Notes under the pieces: generated by a model | The model's database searches: none | Seen by the model: only the letters and a program-made list of their open reading frames with translations | What the model was told of the DNA's origin: nothing | DNA from: Candidatus Eiseniibacteriota bacterium | GTDB lineage: Bacteria > Eisenbacteria > RBG-16-71-46 > CAIMUX01 > WJJG01 | Length of the DNA: 24,307 nucleotides | Assembly: GCA_016867695.1 (NCBI GenBank) | Contig: VGIY01000007.1 | Coordinates: 1 to 24,307 of the forward strand | Direction of reading: 5' to 3' | Made by a program: the position numbers and the translations under genes | Part shown: one piece after another, positions 7,618 through 14,946 of the stretch | How the letters are laid out: every line of letters starts with the position of its first letter | Numbering within the stretch: position 1 is the first letter of the stretch

Positions 7618-8509
7618 GCGATCGGGCGCGCAGCTCGTCGCGCGCGGCGAGCCAGTCGGCCGGCGTGGCGAGCAGCAGCCGTGGCGACAGGCGCCGGCGA
7701 TTGCAGCGCGCCACGAGCCGGCCGAGCGCGGCCAGGTCGCGCGCCTCGGCGAGCCGCTCGATCCAGAGGCCGAGCAGGGGCGAGCGGACCGCGGGGTCCG
7801 GCGAAGATGTTCGGCGGACCGCCTCATCCGGATGTCCGGATCCCTCGGCGCCGGCCAGGCAGGCATCGAGGTGGGCGACGAGACGGGCGCCGAGGGGATC
7901 GCCCCAGGCCTCCCGCCCGAGCGGGGGCGGAAGGTGGACGGGGATCGCCGGGGTCGGCCGATCGTCCGCCGGCGCCGCGTCGAAGCCGCGCGGATCGATC
8001 CAGGCGAGGCGCCCCTGCGCCGCGAGCGCGTTCGCCCGCTCGGCCAGCGGCGCCGGGACCGGCGGGGGCAGGCACGCGCGCGCGATCGCCAGGCGCAGGC
8101 CTTTGTTCCGGCGCATCGCCGCCAGCGCCGGCGCCGCGGGCGGGGCGATCAGGCAGGGCAGCACGTAGACGCGCGCGTCGGCGTGGAGCGGGCGCCCGGC
8201 GACGCTGGCCGGCAGCAGCTCCGCTCTTCCCGAAGGCGCCGCCGGACGCTCGATCTCGAACAGCAGGTCGGCGCGCGCCACGCCCTCGGGCGGCGGCGCC
8301 GACAGCGGGACCTCGAAGACGAGCGGCTCGCGAGCCTCCGCCGACCAGGCCCCCGCGTACTCCGTGCGCTTCCGGTCGCCGATCACGCCCAGGCGCAGGC
8401 GCCCGGCGAAGCCCGCCGGCGGGTCGAGCAGGAAGAGCTGCGTCTGGCTCCGGCCCCGCCGGCGCCAGAGGCGCGTCTCGCGGACCCGCCAGGAAAGAGG
8501 CGCGCTCAT
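7580..8509 (-). CDS. Uncharacterised protein, last gene of the GNAT cluster
   Basis: The 309-residue protein resembles no family I recognise. The first about 120 residues look like a beta-sandwich (WRVRETRLWRRRGRSQTQLFLLDPPAG, then LVFEVPLSAPP and ADLLFEIERPA). The remainder is Ala/Leu/Arg-rich and mostly helical. There is no signal peptide or membrane segment. ATG 8509 overlaps the TGA of the upstream TIM-barrel-like gene (ATGA, 8506-8509), so the two are translationally coupled and probably act together. The strong coupling and coding-like composition argue that it is real. Its 3' end overlaps the Nudix gene by 38 nt, tail to tail. Confidence 0.7.
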   Translation of the reverse strand: MSAPLSWRVRETRLWRRRGRSQTQLFLLDPPAGFAGRLRLGVIGDRKRTEYAGAWSAEAREPLVFEVPLSAPPPEGVARADLLFEIERPAAPSGRAELLPASVAGRPLHADARVYVLPCLIAPPAAPALAAMRRNKGLRLAIARACLPPPVPAPLAERANALAAQGRLAWIDPRGFDAAPADDRPTPAIPVHLPPPLGREAWGDPLGARLVAHLDACLAGAEGSGHPDEAVRRTSSPDPAVRSPLLGLWIERLAEARDLAALGRLVARCNRRRLSPRLLLATPADWLAARDELRARSLTAPPPGDPASR

Positions 8510-9531
8510 GGGCCGCAGGAGGGGCGGCCCGCGGACGCCCCGTGCGCGCCGGGCCCTTCGGGGCGGAGCAGTTCGAGCAGGCGGCGCCAGACGACGGCCG
8601 GCCGCTCGCAGGCGATGGCGCTCATGTGCGCGCAGGCCTCGAAGCCCCAGACGGCGGCCGTGTCGGGCCCGTGCGCGAGGAGGCGGCGGGAGCCGGCGAA
8701 GAGGTCCTCTTCGCCCTCCGCCGTCACGCGGAAGGCCTGCAGCCAGAGCATGCAGGCCACGCCGGCCGAGCGGCAGGCCTCCAGCGCGGCGGAGGCCTGG
8801 GCGTCGATGAAGCGGTCGCGCGCCGCCGGGTCGCTGATGCCGAAGGCCTGCCAGTAGGGGTCGGTGCCGAACTCGACGACGCCCGGCAGGCGGGCGATCT
8901 CGTTCCAGTCGAGCGCCGGCTGCTCGGCGACGCCGTCGGGCAGGACGCAGATCGAGGAGCGCATCCCGAGCTCCAGCGCCCCGGCGGCCAGCGCTGCCAG
9001 CAGGCGCGCGACCGCCTCGGCGCGCATGCTCGCGATCGCCTCGGGCGGGACATCCGGCAGACCGGGCAGCCGCGCGCGGCAGTACTCGCAGACGCAGATC
9101 TCGCCCTCGGGATTGCCGGGGCCCCGGTGGCTCCAGTGCGGCTCGTCCCAGAAGAGCGTGCGCGCGCCGGCCTCCGCAGCCGCCTCGGTCCACTGGCGAA
9201 GCAGCGGGAGCAGGCGCGGGTGGTTGAGGCAGGCTCCCGCCAGACGCCGGCGGCTCGGGCCGCGCTGCGCCAGCTCCTCGTCCTCGACGAGCCACTGGGA
9301 GAAGGCCTCGCCGCCGAAGACGCCCGCCACGCCCCAGGGGTCGAGCAGCACCTCCAGCCCGCAGTCCTCGCTGATGCGGACGATCTCGCCCATCGTGCGC
9401 CGGTAGTAGCGCAGGTCGTTTTCGCAGAAGGTGTGCACGACCCGATCGAAGCCGAGCGCGCGGAGCCTCTCCATGTCGCTGCCCACGTGGCGCGGGATGC
9501 GGTTGCCGAAGTAGCTGCAGGCGATCTGCAT
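8506..9531 (-). CDS. TIM-barrel glycoside-hydrolase-like protein, function unknown
   Basis: The 341-residue protein has the periodic strand-helix pattern of a TIM barrel. Strand ends carry acidic or aromatic residues typical of glycoside hydrolase clefts: VLLDPWGVAG, LFWDEPHW, VVEFGTDPYW, CMLWLQAF and AAVWGFEAC. A compact cysteine motif, CVCEYCRARLPG, follows the WDEPHW strand and could bind a metal or stabilise a loop. There is no signal peptide, so an intracellular role is likely. ATG 9531 is preferred to GTG 9546 because GGAG lies 9 nt before it and the sequence from MQIACSYFGNRIPRHV starts directly at the first strand. It lies 40 nt downstream of the GNAT gene and overlaps the next gene. 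The enzyme class is an inference and the substrate is unknown. Confidence 0.75.
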   Translation of the reverse strand: MQIACSYFGNRIPRHVGSDMERLRALGFDRVVHTFCENDLRYYRRTMGEIVRISEDCGLEVLLDPWGVAGVFGGEAFSQWLVEDEELAQRGPSRRRLAGACLNHPRLLPLLRQWTEAAAEAGARTLFWDEPHWSHRGPGNPEGEICVCEYCRARLPGLPDVPPEAIASMRAEAVARLLAALAAGALELGMRSSICVLPDGVAEQPALDWNEIARLPGVVEFGTDPYWQAFGISDPAARDRFIDAQASAALEACRSAGVACMLWLQAFRVTAEGEEDLFAGSRRLLAHGPDTAAVWGFEACAHMSAIACERPAVVWRRLLELLRPEGPGAHGASAGRPSCGP

Positions 9532-9571
9532 GGTGCTCGACTCCACGGCCGGAGGGCCGATTCGCGGCGCC

Positions 9572-10525
9572 TCAGCCCTCCGCGGACGCGGCCCCGCGGA
9601 GCCGGCTCGGGGATCCGGCGCCGGCTCCGAGACTCGGGGCGCCCGGCTCCGGCGCGCCCTCCGGGCGGGCGAGGATCGTCCAGCGGCGCATCTGACGGAA
9701 GCCGCAGCGGGCGAAGAGCTCCCCGGCCCGCAGGTCGTCGAGGGAGCCGGAGACGGTGACGAAGCGGGCGTGCTCCAGGCGCCGCAGCGCCTCGGAGAGC
9801 ATCGCCGTGCCCAGGCCGCGGCCGCGGTGCGCCGGCAGGACCTGGATCCAATCGACGAAGCCCTCGCCGAACTCCGGGCAGCAGCCGTTGATCGCCAGGC
9901 CCACCCGGCGCCCCAGCGCCCGGTCGCGGAGGAAGAACCAGCCGTCGGCGAAGTAGTAGTCCGATCGCGTGATCCGCCCGAGCTGCCCGGGGCCCATGTG
10001 CGCGGCGAGCCGCGGTTCGCAGGCGCCGAGCAGTTCGGCCGCGGCGCCCAAGTCGCTCTCGGGATCGAAGGGGGCGAATTCGAATCCGGCGGGAAGCGCG
10101 CGCCGGCCCCTCCGTCCCTCGCCCAGCACGCCGCGGAAGAACCGCCCCCGGGACTGCAGACCCGGGGGCGCGGTCCAGTCTCCCGCCTCGGTCTCGACCA
10201 CCGGCAGGAAGGCGAGCGCCGGAAGGCGATGTTCGACCTGGGCGATCAGATTGCTCAGCGTCTCCGCTCGTCCCGGCCGGCACCAGGTGAACTCGATGGC
10301 GCTGCGGGTGTGGGCGACGACGGCGCTCAGGCGATTGCCGTCGGTGGAGGCGAGGTAGTGGCACCGGGCGAGGTCCTGCTTGAGCTTGCAGAAGGGCAGA
10401 CAGAGCGTGGCGTGGGGGGCGCCGGGGTAGAGCGCGCGCACGAGCTCGAGCGTGGCCGACCGCTTCGGAGGGCCGTCGCTCGGCGCGCGCAGAGAGCCCG
10501 GCGAGTGTAGCGCGGTTAGGATCAC
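9572..10525 (-). CDS. GNAT family N-acetyltransferase
   Basis: The C-terminal half (roughly the last 170 residues) is a GNAT domain. VDWIQVLPAHRGRGLGTAMLSEALRRL contains motif A with the acetyl-CoA loop HRGRGLGTA, and FVTVSGSLDDLRAGELFARCGFRQMRRW contains motif B and the family's characteristic F-x-R/K-C-G-F. The N-terminal half (ATLCLPFCKLKQDLARCHYLASTDG onwards) is a separate region with cysteines that I cannot assign. The substrate is unknown. The start is uncertain: the frame is open to a TTG at 10600, but that lies upstream of the predicted promoter. GTG 10525 and GTG 10441 are the in-frame options downstream, neither with a clear SD. It is the first gene of a three-gene operon with the TIM-barrel-like protein (40-nt gap) and the 7580-8509 protein. 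Confidence 0.85.
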   Translation of the reverse strand: MILTALHSPGSLRAPSDGPPKRSATLELVRALYPGAPHATLCLPFCKLKQDLARCHYLASTDGNRLSAVVAHTRSAIEFTWCRPGRAETLSNLIAQVEHRLPALAFLPVVETEAGDWTAPPGLQSRGRFFRGVLGEGRRGRRALPAGFEFAPFDPESDLGAAAELLGACEPRLAAHMGPGQLGRITRSDYYFADGWFFLRDRALGRRVGLAINGCCPEFGEGFVDWIQVLPAHRGRGLGTAMLSEALRRLEHARFVTVSGSLDDLRAGELFARCGFRQMRRWTILARPEGAPEPGAPSLGAGAGSPSRLRGAASAEG

Positions 10526-10534
10526 GATGGCGGC

Positions 10535-10563
10535 ACGATAGGCCCGGGCGAGAGGACGGTCAA
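10535..10563 (-). promoter_or_regulatory. Promoter of the GNAT operon
   Basis: On the minus strand, TTGACC (10563-10558) and TATCGT (10540-10535) are separated by exactly 17 nt. Transcription would begin near 10528, which rules out the TTG start at 10600 for the GNAT gene. Confidence 0.55.
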
Positions 10564-10659
10564 GGCGAATGGAGGAGGGGCGAGCGCCGGCGGCGCGCAA
10601 CGCCCCGCGGACGCGGTGAGCCTCGCGGATGCCCGCGCGCCGGCGGGCAGGAAGGGCGC

Positions 10660-10917
10660 CTAAGGGCTCGAGGCCTCCGCGGCCGAGTCCACGACGCGCA
10701 GCGTCCTCGCCGGAGCGCCTGCCTCGTCGAGCAGCTCCAGGCAGTCGCCCGGGGCCAGTTCGCGGCCGCGGCGCGTCTCCACGGCGCCGTTGACGCGCAC
10801 GCGGCCTGACTGGACGCGCAGCTTGGCTTCCCCGCCGGTGGAAGCGAGGCCGGCGAACTTGAGCAGCGCGTCGACGCGGATGGTCGCTGTGCGGATGGGG
10901 ATGCGTTCCTCGTCCAT
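10660..10917 (-). CDS. S4-domain RNA-binding protein (YbcJ/YaaA-like)
   Basis: The 85-residue protein is a stand-alone S4 RNA-binding domain. LLKFAGLASTGGEAKLRVQSGRVRVNGAVETRRGRELAPGD matches the conserved pattern of the E. coli YbcJ / B. subtilis YaaA group (FLK-GL-TGG-AK, V-VNG-VETRRGR-L-PGD). These proteins are small cytoplasmic RNA binders, with roles suggested in ribosome or RNA metabolism. The length is close to the family norm. ATG 10917 is used rather than an upstream start at 10953 because GAGAGG lies about 8 nt before it and homology begins near here. It is separated from the GNAT gene by 134 nt that contain the GNAT promoter. Confidence 0.9.
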   Translation of the reverse strand: MDEERIPIRTATIRVDALLKFAGLASTGGEAKLRVQSGRVRVNGAVETRRGRELAPGDCLELLDEAGAPARTLRVVDSAAEASSP

Positions 10918-10986
10918 GGCGTTTCCTCTCCGGCCGGCGCGAACCGCCGACAACCTCCGTCCGGACGACGCCGGCGGGCTGGAGTC

Positions 10987-11015
10987 AGTCTACGCGCTGC
11001 CGGGGTCATGGAACA
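10987..11015 (-). promoter_or_regulatory. Possible promoter of the S4 gene
   Basis: On the minus strand, TAGACT (10992-10987) lies 17 nt after TGTTCC (11015-11010), a poor -35 match. The implied leader to ATG 10917 is about 63 nt. Confidence 0.3.
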
Positions 11016-11049
11016 GGGGCGCCGCGGGGCGCCGCAACCGGCGGCGACA

Positions 11050-11088
11050 CGGCCGGCGCGCCGGCTTGTCGACCGGTCGCGCCGGCCG
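11050..11088. promoter_or_regulatory. 11-bp inverted repeat overlapping a promoter (operator candidate)
   Basis: CGGCCGGCGCG (11050-11060) and its exact reverse complement (11078-11088) flank the -35 hexamer of the promoter for the 11152 gene, and the right arm fills most of the -35/-10 spacer. Nested within are a perfect 14-bp palindrome (11052-11065) abutting the -35 box and the 8-bp palindrome GACCGGTC (11071-11078). A bound repressor here would block RNA polymerase. Which regulator binds is unknown. Confidence 0.5.
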
Positions 11089-11094
11089 TAGAAT
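11066..11094 (+). promoter_or_regulatory. Promoter of the 142-residue protein gene
   Basis: TTGTCG (11066-11071) and TAGAAT (11089-11094) have 17-nt spacing. The transcript would start near 11101, leaving about 50 nt before GTG 11152. Confidence 0.6.
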
Positions 11095-11151
11095 CACGCC
11101 TCGCCCGGTCGCCGCCGTTGCGGCGCGGCGCCGGCGGGGAGGGAACGGCCC

Positions 11152-11580
11152 GTGGCGAAGACACTGCCGACTCGGGATCGCGGACACCTGCTGGTCGCCG
11201 CCGTGCTCGTCCTCAGGCATCGGACGGGCCACCCGCCGCGCCCGCAGGAGCTGGCCGAGCTCCTCGGCTGGGGGGACGAGCAGACGCACCTCGTCGCCCG
11301 CGGCCTCGTCGACTTCGGCGTGCTGCGCATGCACGAGACCCCCTTCGACGCGCGCCTGGAGGTGGTCGATCACCGCCGGCTCGACGAGCTGCCGGAGGAG
11401 GAGGGGGAGGCGCTGCAGAGCGAGGTAGACCGCTTCCGCCGGACCGATCGCGAACGGAAGGAGAAGCTCGAGCAGATGTTCAGCAGCGGCGAGATCGACG
11501 AGCGCCGCAAGCGCGAGACGGAAGCCCTCGAGAAGCAGTTCGCCGAGTTCCGGAAGAAGAAGTCGCCGCCCCCCGTGTGA
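11152..11580 (+). CDS. Small protein with N-terminal winged-helix-like and C-terminal coiled-coil regions
   Basis: The 142-residue protein starts at GTG 11152 behind GGGGAGGGA (11137-11145). Residues about 10-75 (HLLVAAVLVLRHRTGHPPRPQELAELLGWGDEQTHLVARGLVDFGVLRMHETPFDARLEVVD) read like a winged helix-turn-helix: a helix, a PRPQELAELLG recognition unit, then a GL-DFGVL beta wing. Residues about 80-138 are highly charged heptads (EEEGEALQSEVDRFRRTDRERKEKLEQMF, ALEKQFAEFRKKK) predicted as coiled coil. No family name is recognised. The promoter sits in an inverted repeat, so autoregulation by this protein is possible but unproven. There is no signal peptide; it is expected to be cytoplasmic. Confidence 0.75.
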   Translation: MAKTLPTRDRGHLLVAAVLVLRHRTGHPPRPQELAELLGWGDEQTHLVARGLVDFGVLRMHETPFDARLEVVDHRRLDELPEEEGEALQSEVDRFRRTDRERKEKLEQMFSSGEIDERRKRETEALEKQFAEFRKKKSPPPV

Positions 11581-11710
11581 GCCATCGCGCAGGACCGCGC
11601 GGGCGCGCAAGTTCGTTGCCTCGCGGGAGCCCGAACGCAACACCTCTTCACCAGGACTCCTGTCGGCGACTCTATCTCGTTGAAGTGCAATCGATTCTCC
11701 GGATCTGAGT

Positions 11711-11740
11711 TTGCCTCCCGGCCCGCCGGTGCGCTATAAT
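11711..11740 (+). promoter_or_regulatory. Strong promoter of the predicted selenoprotein gene
   Basis: TTGCCT (11711-11716) and a perfect TATAAT (11735-11740) are separated by 18 nt, in a region with noticeably lower G+C than its surroundings. The transcript would start near 11747 and leave a leader of about 77 nt to ATG 11824. Confidence 0.7.
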
Positions 11741-11823
11741 GGAGGTCGTTCCGTTTGGATCGAACGCGACGCGCGGGCCCCGCGCGCCGTGCCGACTTGG
11801 GCCGACTTGCGAGGAGGGTTCGG

Positions 11824-13878
11824 ATGAAGACATCCAAGGGCGCCTGGTCCGTCTGGGGGGCGATCCTGCTGGGCCTGTTCGCCGCGGCGACGGCCTCGGG
11901 ATCGATCAGCAGGGTCGTTCTGCTCGAAGACTTCGACAGCACCGCCTGAAGCTTCTGCGTACCCGCCAGGTGTGGCGTGGAAGTGGTTCTCGGCGAGTTC
12001 GGCAATCAGTTGGTCGCCCTGGCCCCGCACATCGGTGGCCAGTTCCTCCATTCCTTCTCCAGCCAGCGCGCCTCGTTCTACGGCGTTACCGGCACTCCGA
12101 CCATCCATGTCGACGGCTCGCGGCGGCAGCTCGGCACGACGGGCACGTGTTCCGGCGATGCGGCGAACTTCCGCACGCTGATCAACCAGCGCCTCGCGGA
12201 GACCGGCGGCCAGAGCCCGGTCTCCATCACCGGCGTCTACTCGTTCGACGCGACGACAGTCAGCGTGTCGGCCACCTTCGAGCTGCTCGACCCGGTCACG
12301 CTGGTCAGCCCGACGGCCTACCTGGTGATCTATGAAGACGGGATCTCCTACGGCGGCAACGCCTACCACCATGTCGTGCGCAACGGCCACAGCCAGGCGG
12401 TCACGCTGGCCCAGGTCGGCGACATGGCTACGGTCACCCAGGTCTTCCCGCGGGGCAACTGGAACATCAACAACGTCGGGGCGGTCGCCTTCCTGCAGCG
12501 GGGCACGGGCACCTGGAACCAGAAGGAGGTCTACCAGACGGCCAAGCTGCCGATGGTGGCCGACTTCCGCTTCGTCTACGAGTGCCTGATCGGCTCGGCA
12601 CCCCACGGCAACGGCACCGTCGAGTTCGCGGCCGTGCTGACGAACATCAGCGACGAGACCGACGAGCTGACGGTCAGTCTCAACAACACCTTCGGCTGGC
12701 CCGCCGAGTTCATGCTCGCGGGCGAGTCGGGCTTCCACACGACCCCCTCGGTCGTCGCCCTGGGGCCGGACGAGGAGATCGGCGTCACGCTGCGCGTCTC
12801 GACCGACGCGGAACTGCGCACCGGCAGCGGCGCGATCGTCGTCACCTCGACCGCCTCGTCGCGCACGCAGTTCAACCCGGCCACGGTCTTCAACGGCAGC
12901 CCGGCGGTCCTCGTCGTCGGCGACGACTCCTACAAGTTCGAGGAGGAGATCATCACCAACGCCCTGACCGCCAAGGGCTACCTCTACGCCCACTGGGACT
13001 GCTACTACGACCACAACAACGCCGGCCCGGCCTACGACGACATGAAGTGCTACGACGTCGTCATCTGGCACCACGGCTACGAGATCTCGAACCTCCTCTC
13101 GACCGCCGAGATCCAGGCGATCATGGACTTCATGGACGCCGGCAAGGGGTTCATCCTCTCCAGTCAGGACATCCTCAGCCAGACGAGCCCGGCGCTGCCG
13201 GCCGCCTTCAGGAGCGACTACCTGGGGCTGGGCGGCTTCACCGTCAACGTCGACGCCGACTACGCCCAGGGCTTCGCCGGCGACCCGATCACCGACGGCA
13301 TGAGCTTCGACCTGACCTATCCATACAGCCACTGGGATCGCGCCGACGACCTGGTGCCCAACGCGTACAGCACGGTGATCTTCCACTCGGAGGACCAGGA
13401 CCGCATCGCGCTGCGGACCGACAACGGCACGGCGCGCTCGGTCTTCTTCGCCTACTGCCTGAACGCGATGAGCGAGTCGGCTCCGGCTCCGAACAACCCG
13501 GCGACGTTGCTCGACCGGGCGATCCAGTGGGTGCTGCCGCAGCCCAGCCAGTCGGTGCCCGAGCAGGTCCCGGCGGGTCTGGCCTCGGCCATCCGCTCGG
13601 TCACGCCGAGTCCCTTCGCCTGGGACGCCTGGGGTGCGAGCGCGATCCGGATGCGGATCAGCGAGCGGGCCGCCGGTGGGCCGTCGCGCCTGGACGTCGT
13701 CGATCTGAACGGACGCCTGGTGCGCAACTTGGTGGACGGTCCGCTGCCGCAGGGCGTGGCCTCGGCCAGCTGGGACGGGCGCGATGCCTCGGGCCAGCCG
13801 GTGAGCGCGGGCGTCTACTACCTGCGCCTGCAGACGGCGGACGGGACCCATAGCGCCCGGACCGCGGTGCTGCGTTAG
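11824..13878 (+). CDS. Predicted selenoprotein: secreted Omp28/thioredoxin-like protein with FlgD-type C-terminus
   Basis: ATG 11824 follows GAGGAGGG (11811-11818). One frame runs to TAG 13876-13878 with a single internal TGA at codon 42 (11947-11949); read as selenocysteine it gives 684 residues. Residues 1-26 are a signal peptide. VVLLEDFDSTA-U-SFC (31-45) aligns with the Omp28/thioredoxin pattern EEFTGTWCGYC, so U42 replaces the first catalytic Cys and C45 is the resolving Cys. GVTGTPTIHVDG carries the cis-proline P92. A beta-sandwich-like region (about 135-350) follows, then a glutamine-amidotransferase-like fold (about 358-575; AVLVVGDDSYKFEEE, CYDVVIWHHGYE, GKGFILSSQDIL). The tail (about 600-684; LDVVDLNGRLVRNLVDGPLP, GVYYLRLQTADG) is a FlgD-type Ig-like sorting or anchoring domain. 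Without readthrough the downstream part would start at GTG 11977, with no signal peptide and half a thioredoxin fold. A disrupted gene is the alternative. Confidence 0.8.
11947..11980 (+). promoter_or_regulatory. UGA Sec codon with bacterial SECIS-like hairpin
   Basis: The TGA is 11947-11949. CGCC (11964-11967) pairs with GGCG (11974-11977) around the loop AGGUGU (11968-11973). With U11978 bulged, C62-C63 pair with G79-G80 (11962-11963 with 11979-11980). The loop starts 18 nt after the UGA and has G at its second position. In E. coli fdhF the AGGUCU loop starts 17 nt after the UGA. The bulged U is on the 3' side here, unlike the 5'-side bulged U of fdhF, which is a real difference. Confidence 0.7.
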
Positions 13879-13927
13879 GGACCAGCGAGGCCGGGCCGGC
13901 CCGAGCGTCGGCCCGCGCCCGATCCAT

Positions 13928-13962
13928 GCGGGCGGCCGGGGGGAGCCCCTCCGGCCGCCCGC
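13928..13962 (+). terminator. Hairpin terminator-like element after the selenoprotein gene
   Basis: A perfect 12-bp GC stem (13928-13939 with 13951-13962) with further inner G/C pairing lies 50 nt after the stop. There is no U-tract, so Rho-independent termination is uncertain; it may protect the 3' end or act with another factor. Confidence 0.5.
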
Positions 13963-13977
13963 GCGTTACGGCCGCGG

Positions 13978-13999
13978 GGGGACCCGGAACGGGGGTCCC
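13978..13999 (+). terminator. Second hairpin downstream of the selenoprotein gene
   Basis: GGGACCC (13978-13984) and GGGTCCC (13993-13999) form a perfect 7-bp stem with an 8-nt loop, 15 nt after the first hairpin. It lacks a U-tract. Confidence 0.35.
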
Positions 14000-14139
14000 T
14001 GCTCCCAGGCCCATCCGCCCCGCGCACAGCCGCCCTCCAGCCACTTCCCCCTCCCGATTCGATGGGAACCTACCGATAGTTACCGGGTGTGGCCCGTGAT
14101 CGGATCCGGCCCCCCACACGCGGCATGGGAGGTGGCGAC

Positions 14140-14769
14140 ATGAAGACGCAAGCCTGGTTCCCAGCATCCCTCTTGCTGTTGGCCGTGTCCCTGCCCGCCT
14201 GGGCGGGCGCCCCGGCGACGCCGCCCGAGGAGTGCGTGCTCTTCGGCCAGAGCACGGCCATCCCCAACCCGGACGATCCGAGCCTGGGCGCCTGGAAGTA
14301 CTGCTTCACGATCCAGTGGTTCACCTCCACGCTGCAGCCCCCCGATCACCTGAACGTGGTCCTCAACCTCGGCGATTGCCCCTGTGTCTGCGAGCTCTTT
14401 CCCTTTGCCGCCACCGATCCGGCCGGCAGTTCCTCGGGTGTGGATCAGAACGGGCTACCCTGCACCGCCCTCTACCACGCAGGCTTCGAGTGCGCGGGGG
14501 ATCCTTCGATGGGGATCGACGAGCCGCTCGTGCAGTTCGTGCCCTACGGCGGTGGCTGCGTGCCCCGGCCCACGGGTCCGGGAACGTTCTGCTTCTACAG
14601 CGACTGGCCGCCGATGCCGGTGCCGGTCGACAATCTCCTGATCTCGATCAAGGCGGGCGACGAGGAGTGCTACGGCGAGTTGCTCGGCGTGCTACCCGAG
14701 TGCACCTGTCCCCCCTCGCCGGTCGAGATCCGCACCTGGGGTGGCATCAAGCGCTTCTTTGGCGAGTAG
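14140..14769 (+). CDS. Cysteine-rich exported protein, function unknown
   Basis: The 209-residue protein starts at ATG 14140 with GGGAGGT just upstream (about 6-nt spacing). MKTQAWFPASLLLLAVSLPAWA is a clean signal peptide with an AWA cleavage site. The mature part holds about twelve cysteines, including CPCVC (about 80-84) and ECTC (near 190), suggesting several disulfides. It ends in EIRTWGGIKRFFGE after a Pro-rich linker (CPPSPVEI); short Trp-Gly-x-x-Lys tails of this kind may be a conserved end in related genomes, but I cannot confirm that. No enzyme motif or FlgD-type tail is seen. The upstream selenoprotein is probably a separate transcript because two hairpins lie between them. An extracytoplasmic disulfide-rich protein beside a predicted exported thiol/selenol oxidoreductase is suggestive only. 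Confidence 0.8.
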   Translation: MKTQAWFPASLLLLAVSLPAWAGAPATPPEECVLFGQSTAIPNPDDPSLGAWKYCFTIQWFTSTLQPPDHLNVVLNLGDCPCVCELFPFAATDPAGSSSGVDQNGLPCTALYHAGFECAGDPSMGIDEPLVQFVPYGGGCVPRPTGPGTFCFYSDWPPMPVPVDNLLISIKAGDEECYGELLGVLPECTCPPSPVEIRTWGGIKRFFGE

Positions 14770-14830
14770 CGTCCCAGAGCGCGATCCCGTCCGGCGCCGC
14801 CGCGGGTTCGGAGAGCCATTCTTCCGCCCG

Positions 14831-14847
14831 GGTCCGGACTCCGGACC
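14831..14847 (+). terminator. Small hairpin downstream of the Cys-rich gene
   Basis: GGTCCGG-ACT-CCGGACC is a perfect 7-bp stem with a 3-nt loop, 62 nt after the stop at 14769, followed by a pyrimidine-rich stretch ending CTCTTCTT about 20 nt later. It is a weak terminator candidate. Confidence 0.3.
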
Positions 14848-14946
14848 GCTCCGACGCCTCTTCTTGACCGGCGCCTCCCGCTTAGCCACCATCGCCGCGC
14901 ACTCGCGTGCGGGTGCGCCCATCGGGTTACAGAAAGGAGAGCGATC

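Noticed and set aside
10526..10600. N-terminal extension of the GNAT protein to TTG 10600
   Set aside because: It lies upstream of a promoter with ideal 17-nt spacing and has no Shine-Dalgarno site.
11734..13851. 705-residue minus-strand ORF opposite the selenoprotein
   Set aside because: Antisense shadow of a GC-rich coding region, with no ribosome-binding site or recognisable domain.
11977..13878. A separate gene starting at GTG 11977
   Set aside because: It would lack a signal peptide, begin inside the thioredoxin fold after the active-site motif, and leave a strong promoter, ribosome-binding site and signal peptide upstream encoding only 41 residues.
11824..13878. TGA read as tryptophan or another reassigned amino acid
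   Set aside because: TGA is the terminal stop of several intact genes here (for example 5919-5921, 6839-6841, 7615-7617), so the code is standard.
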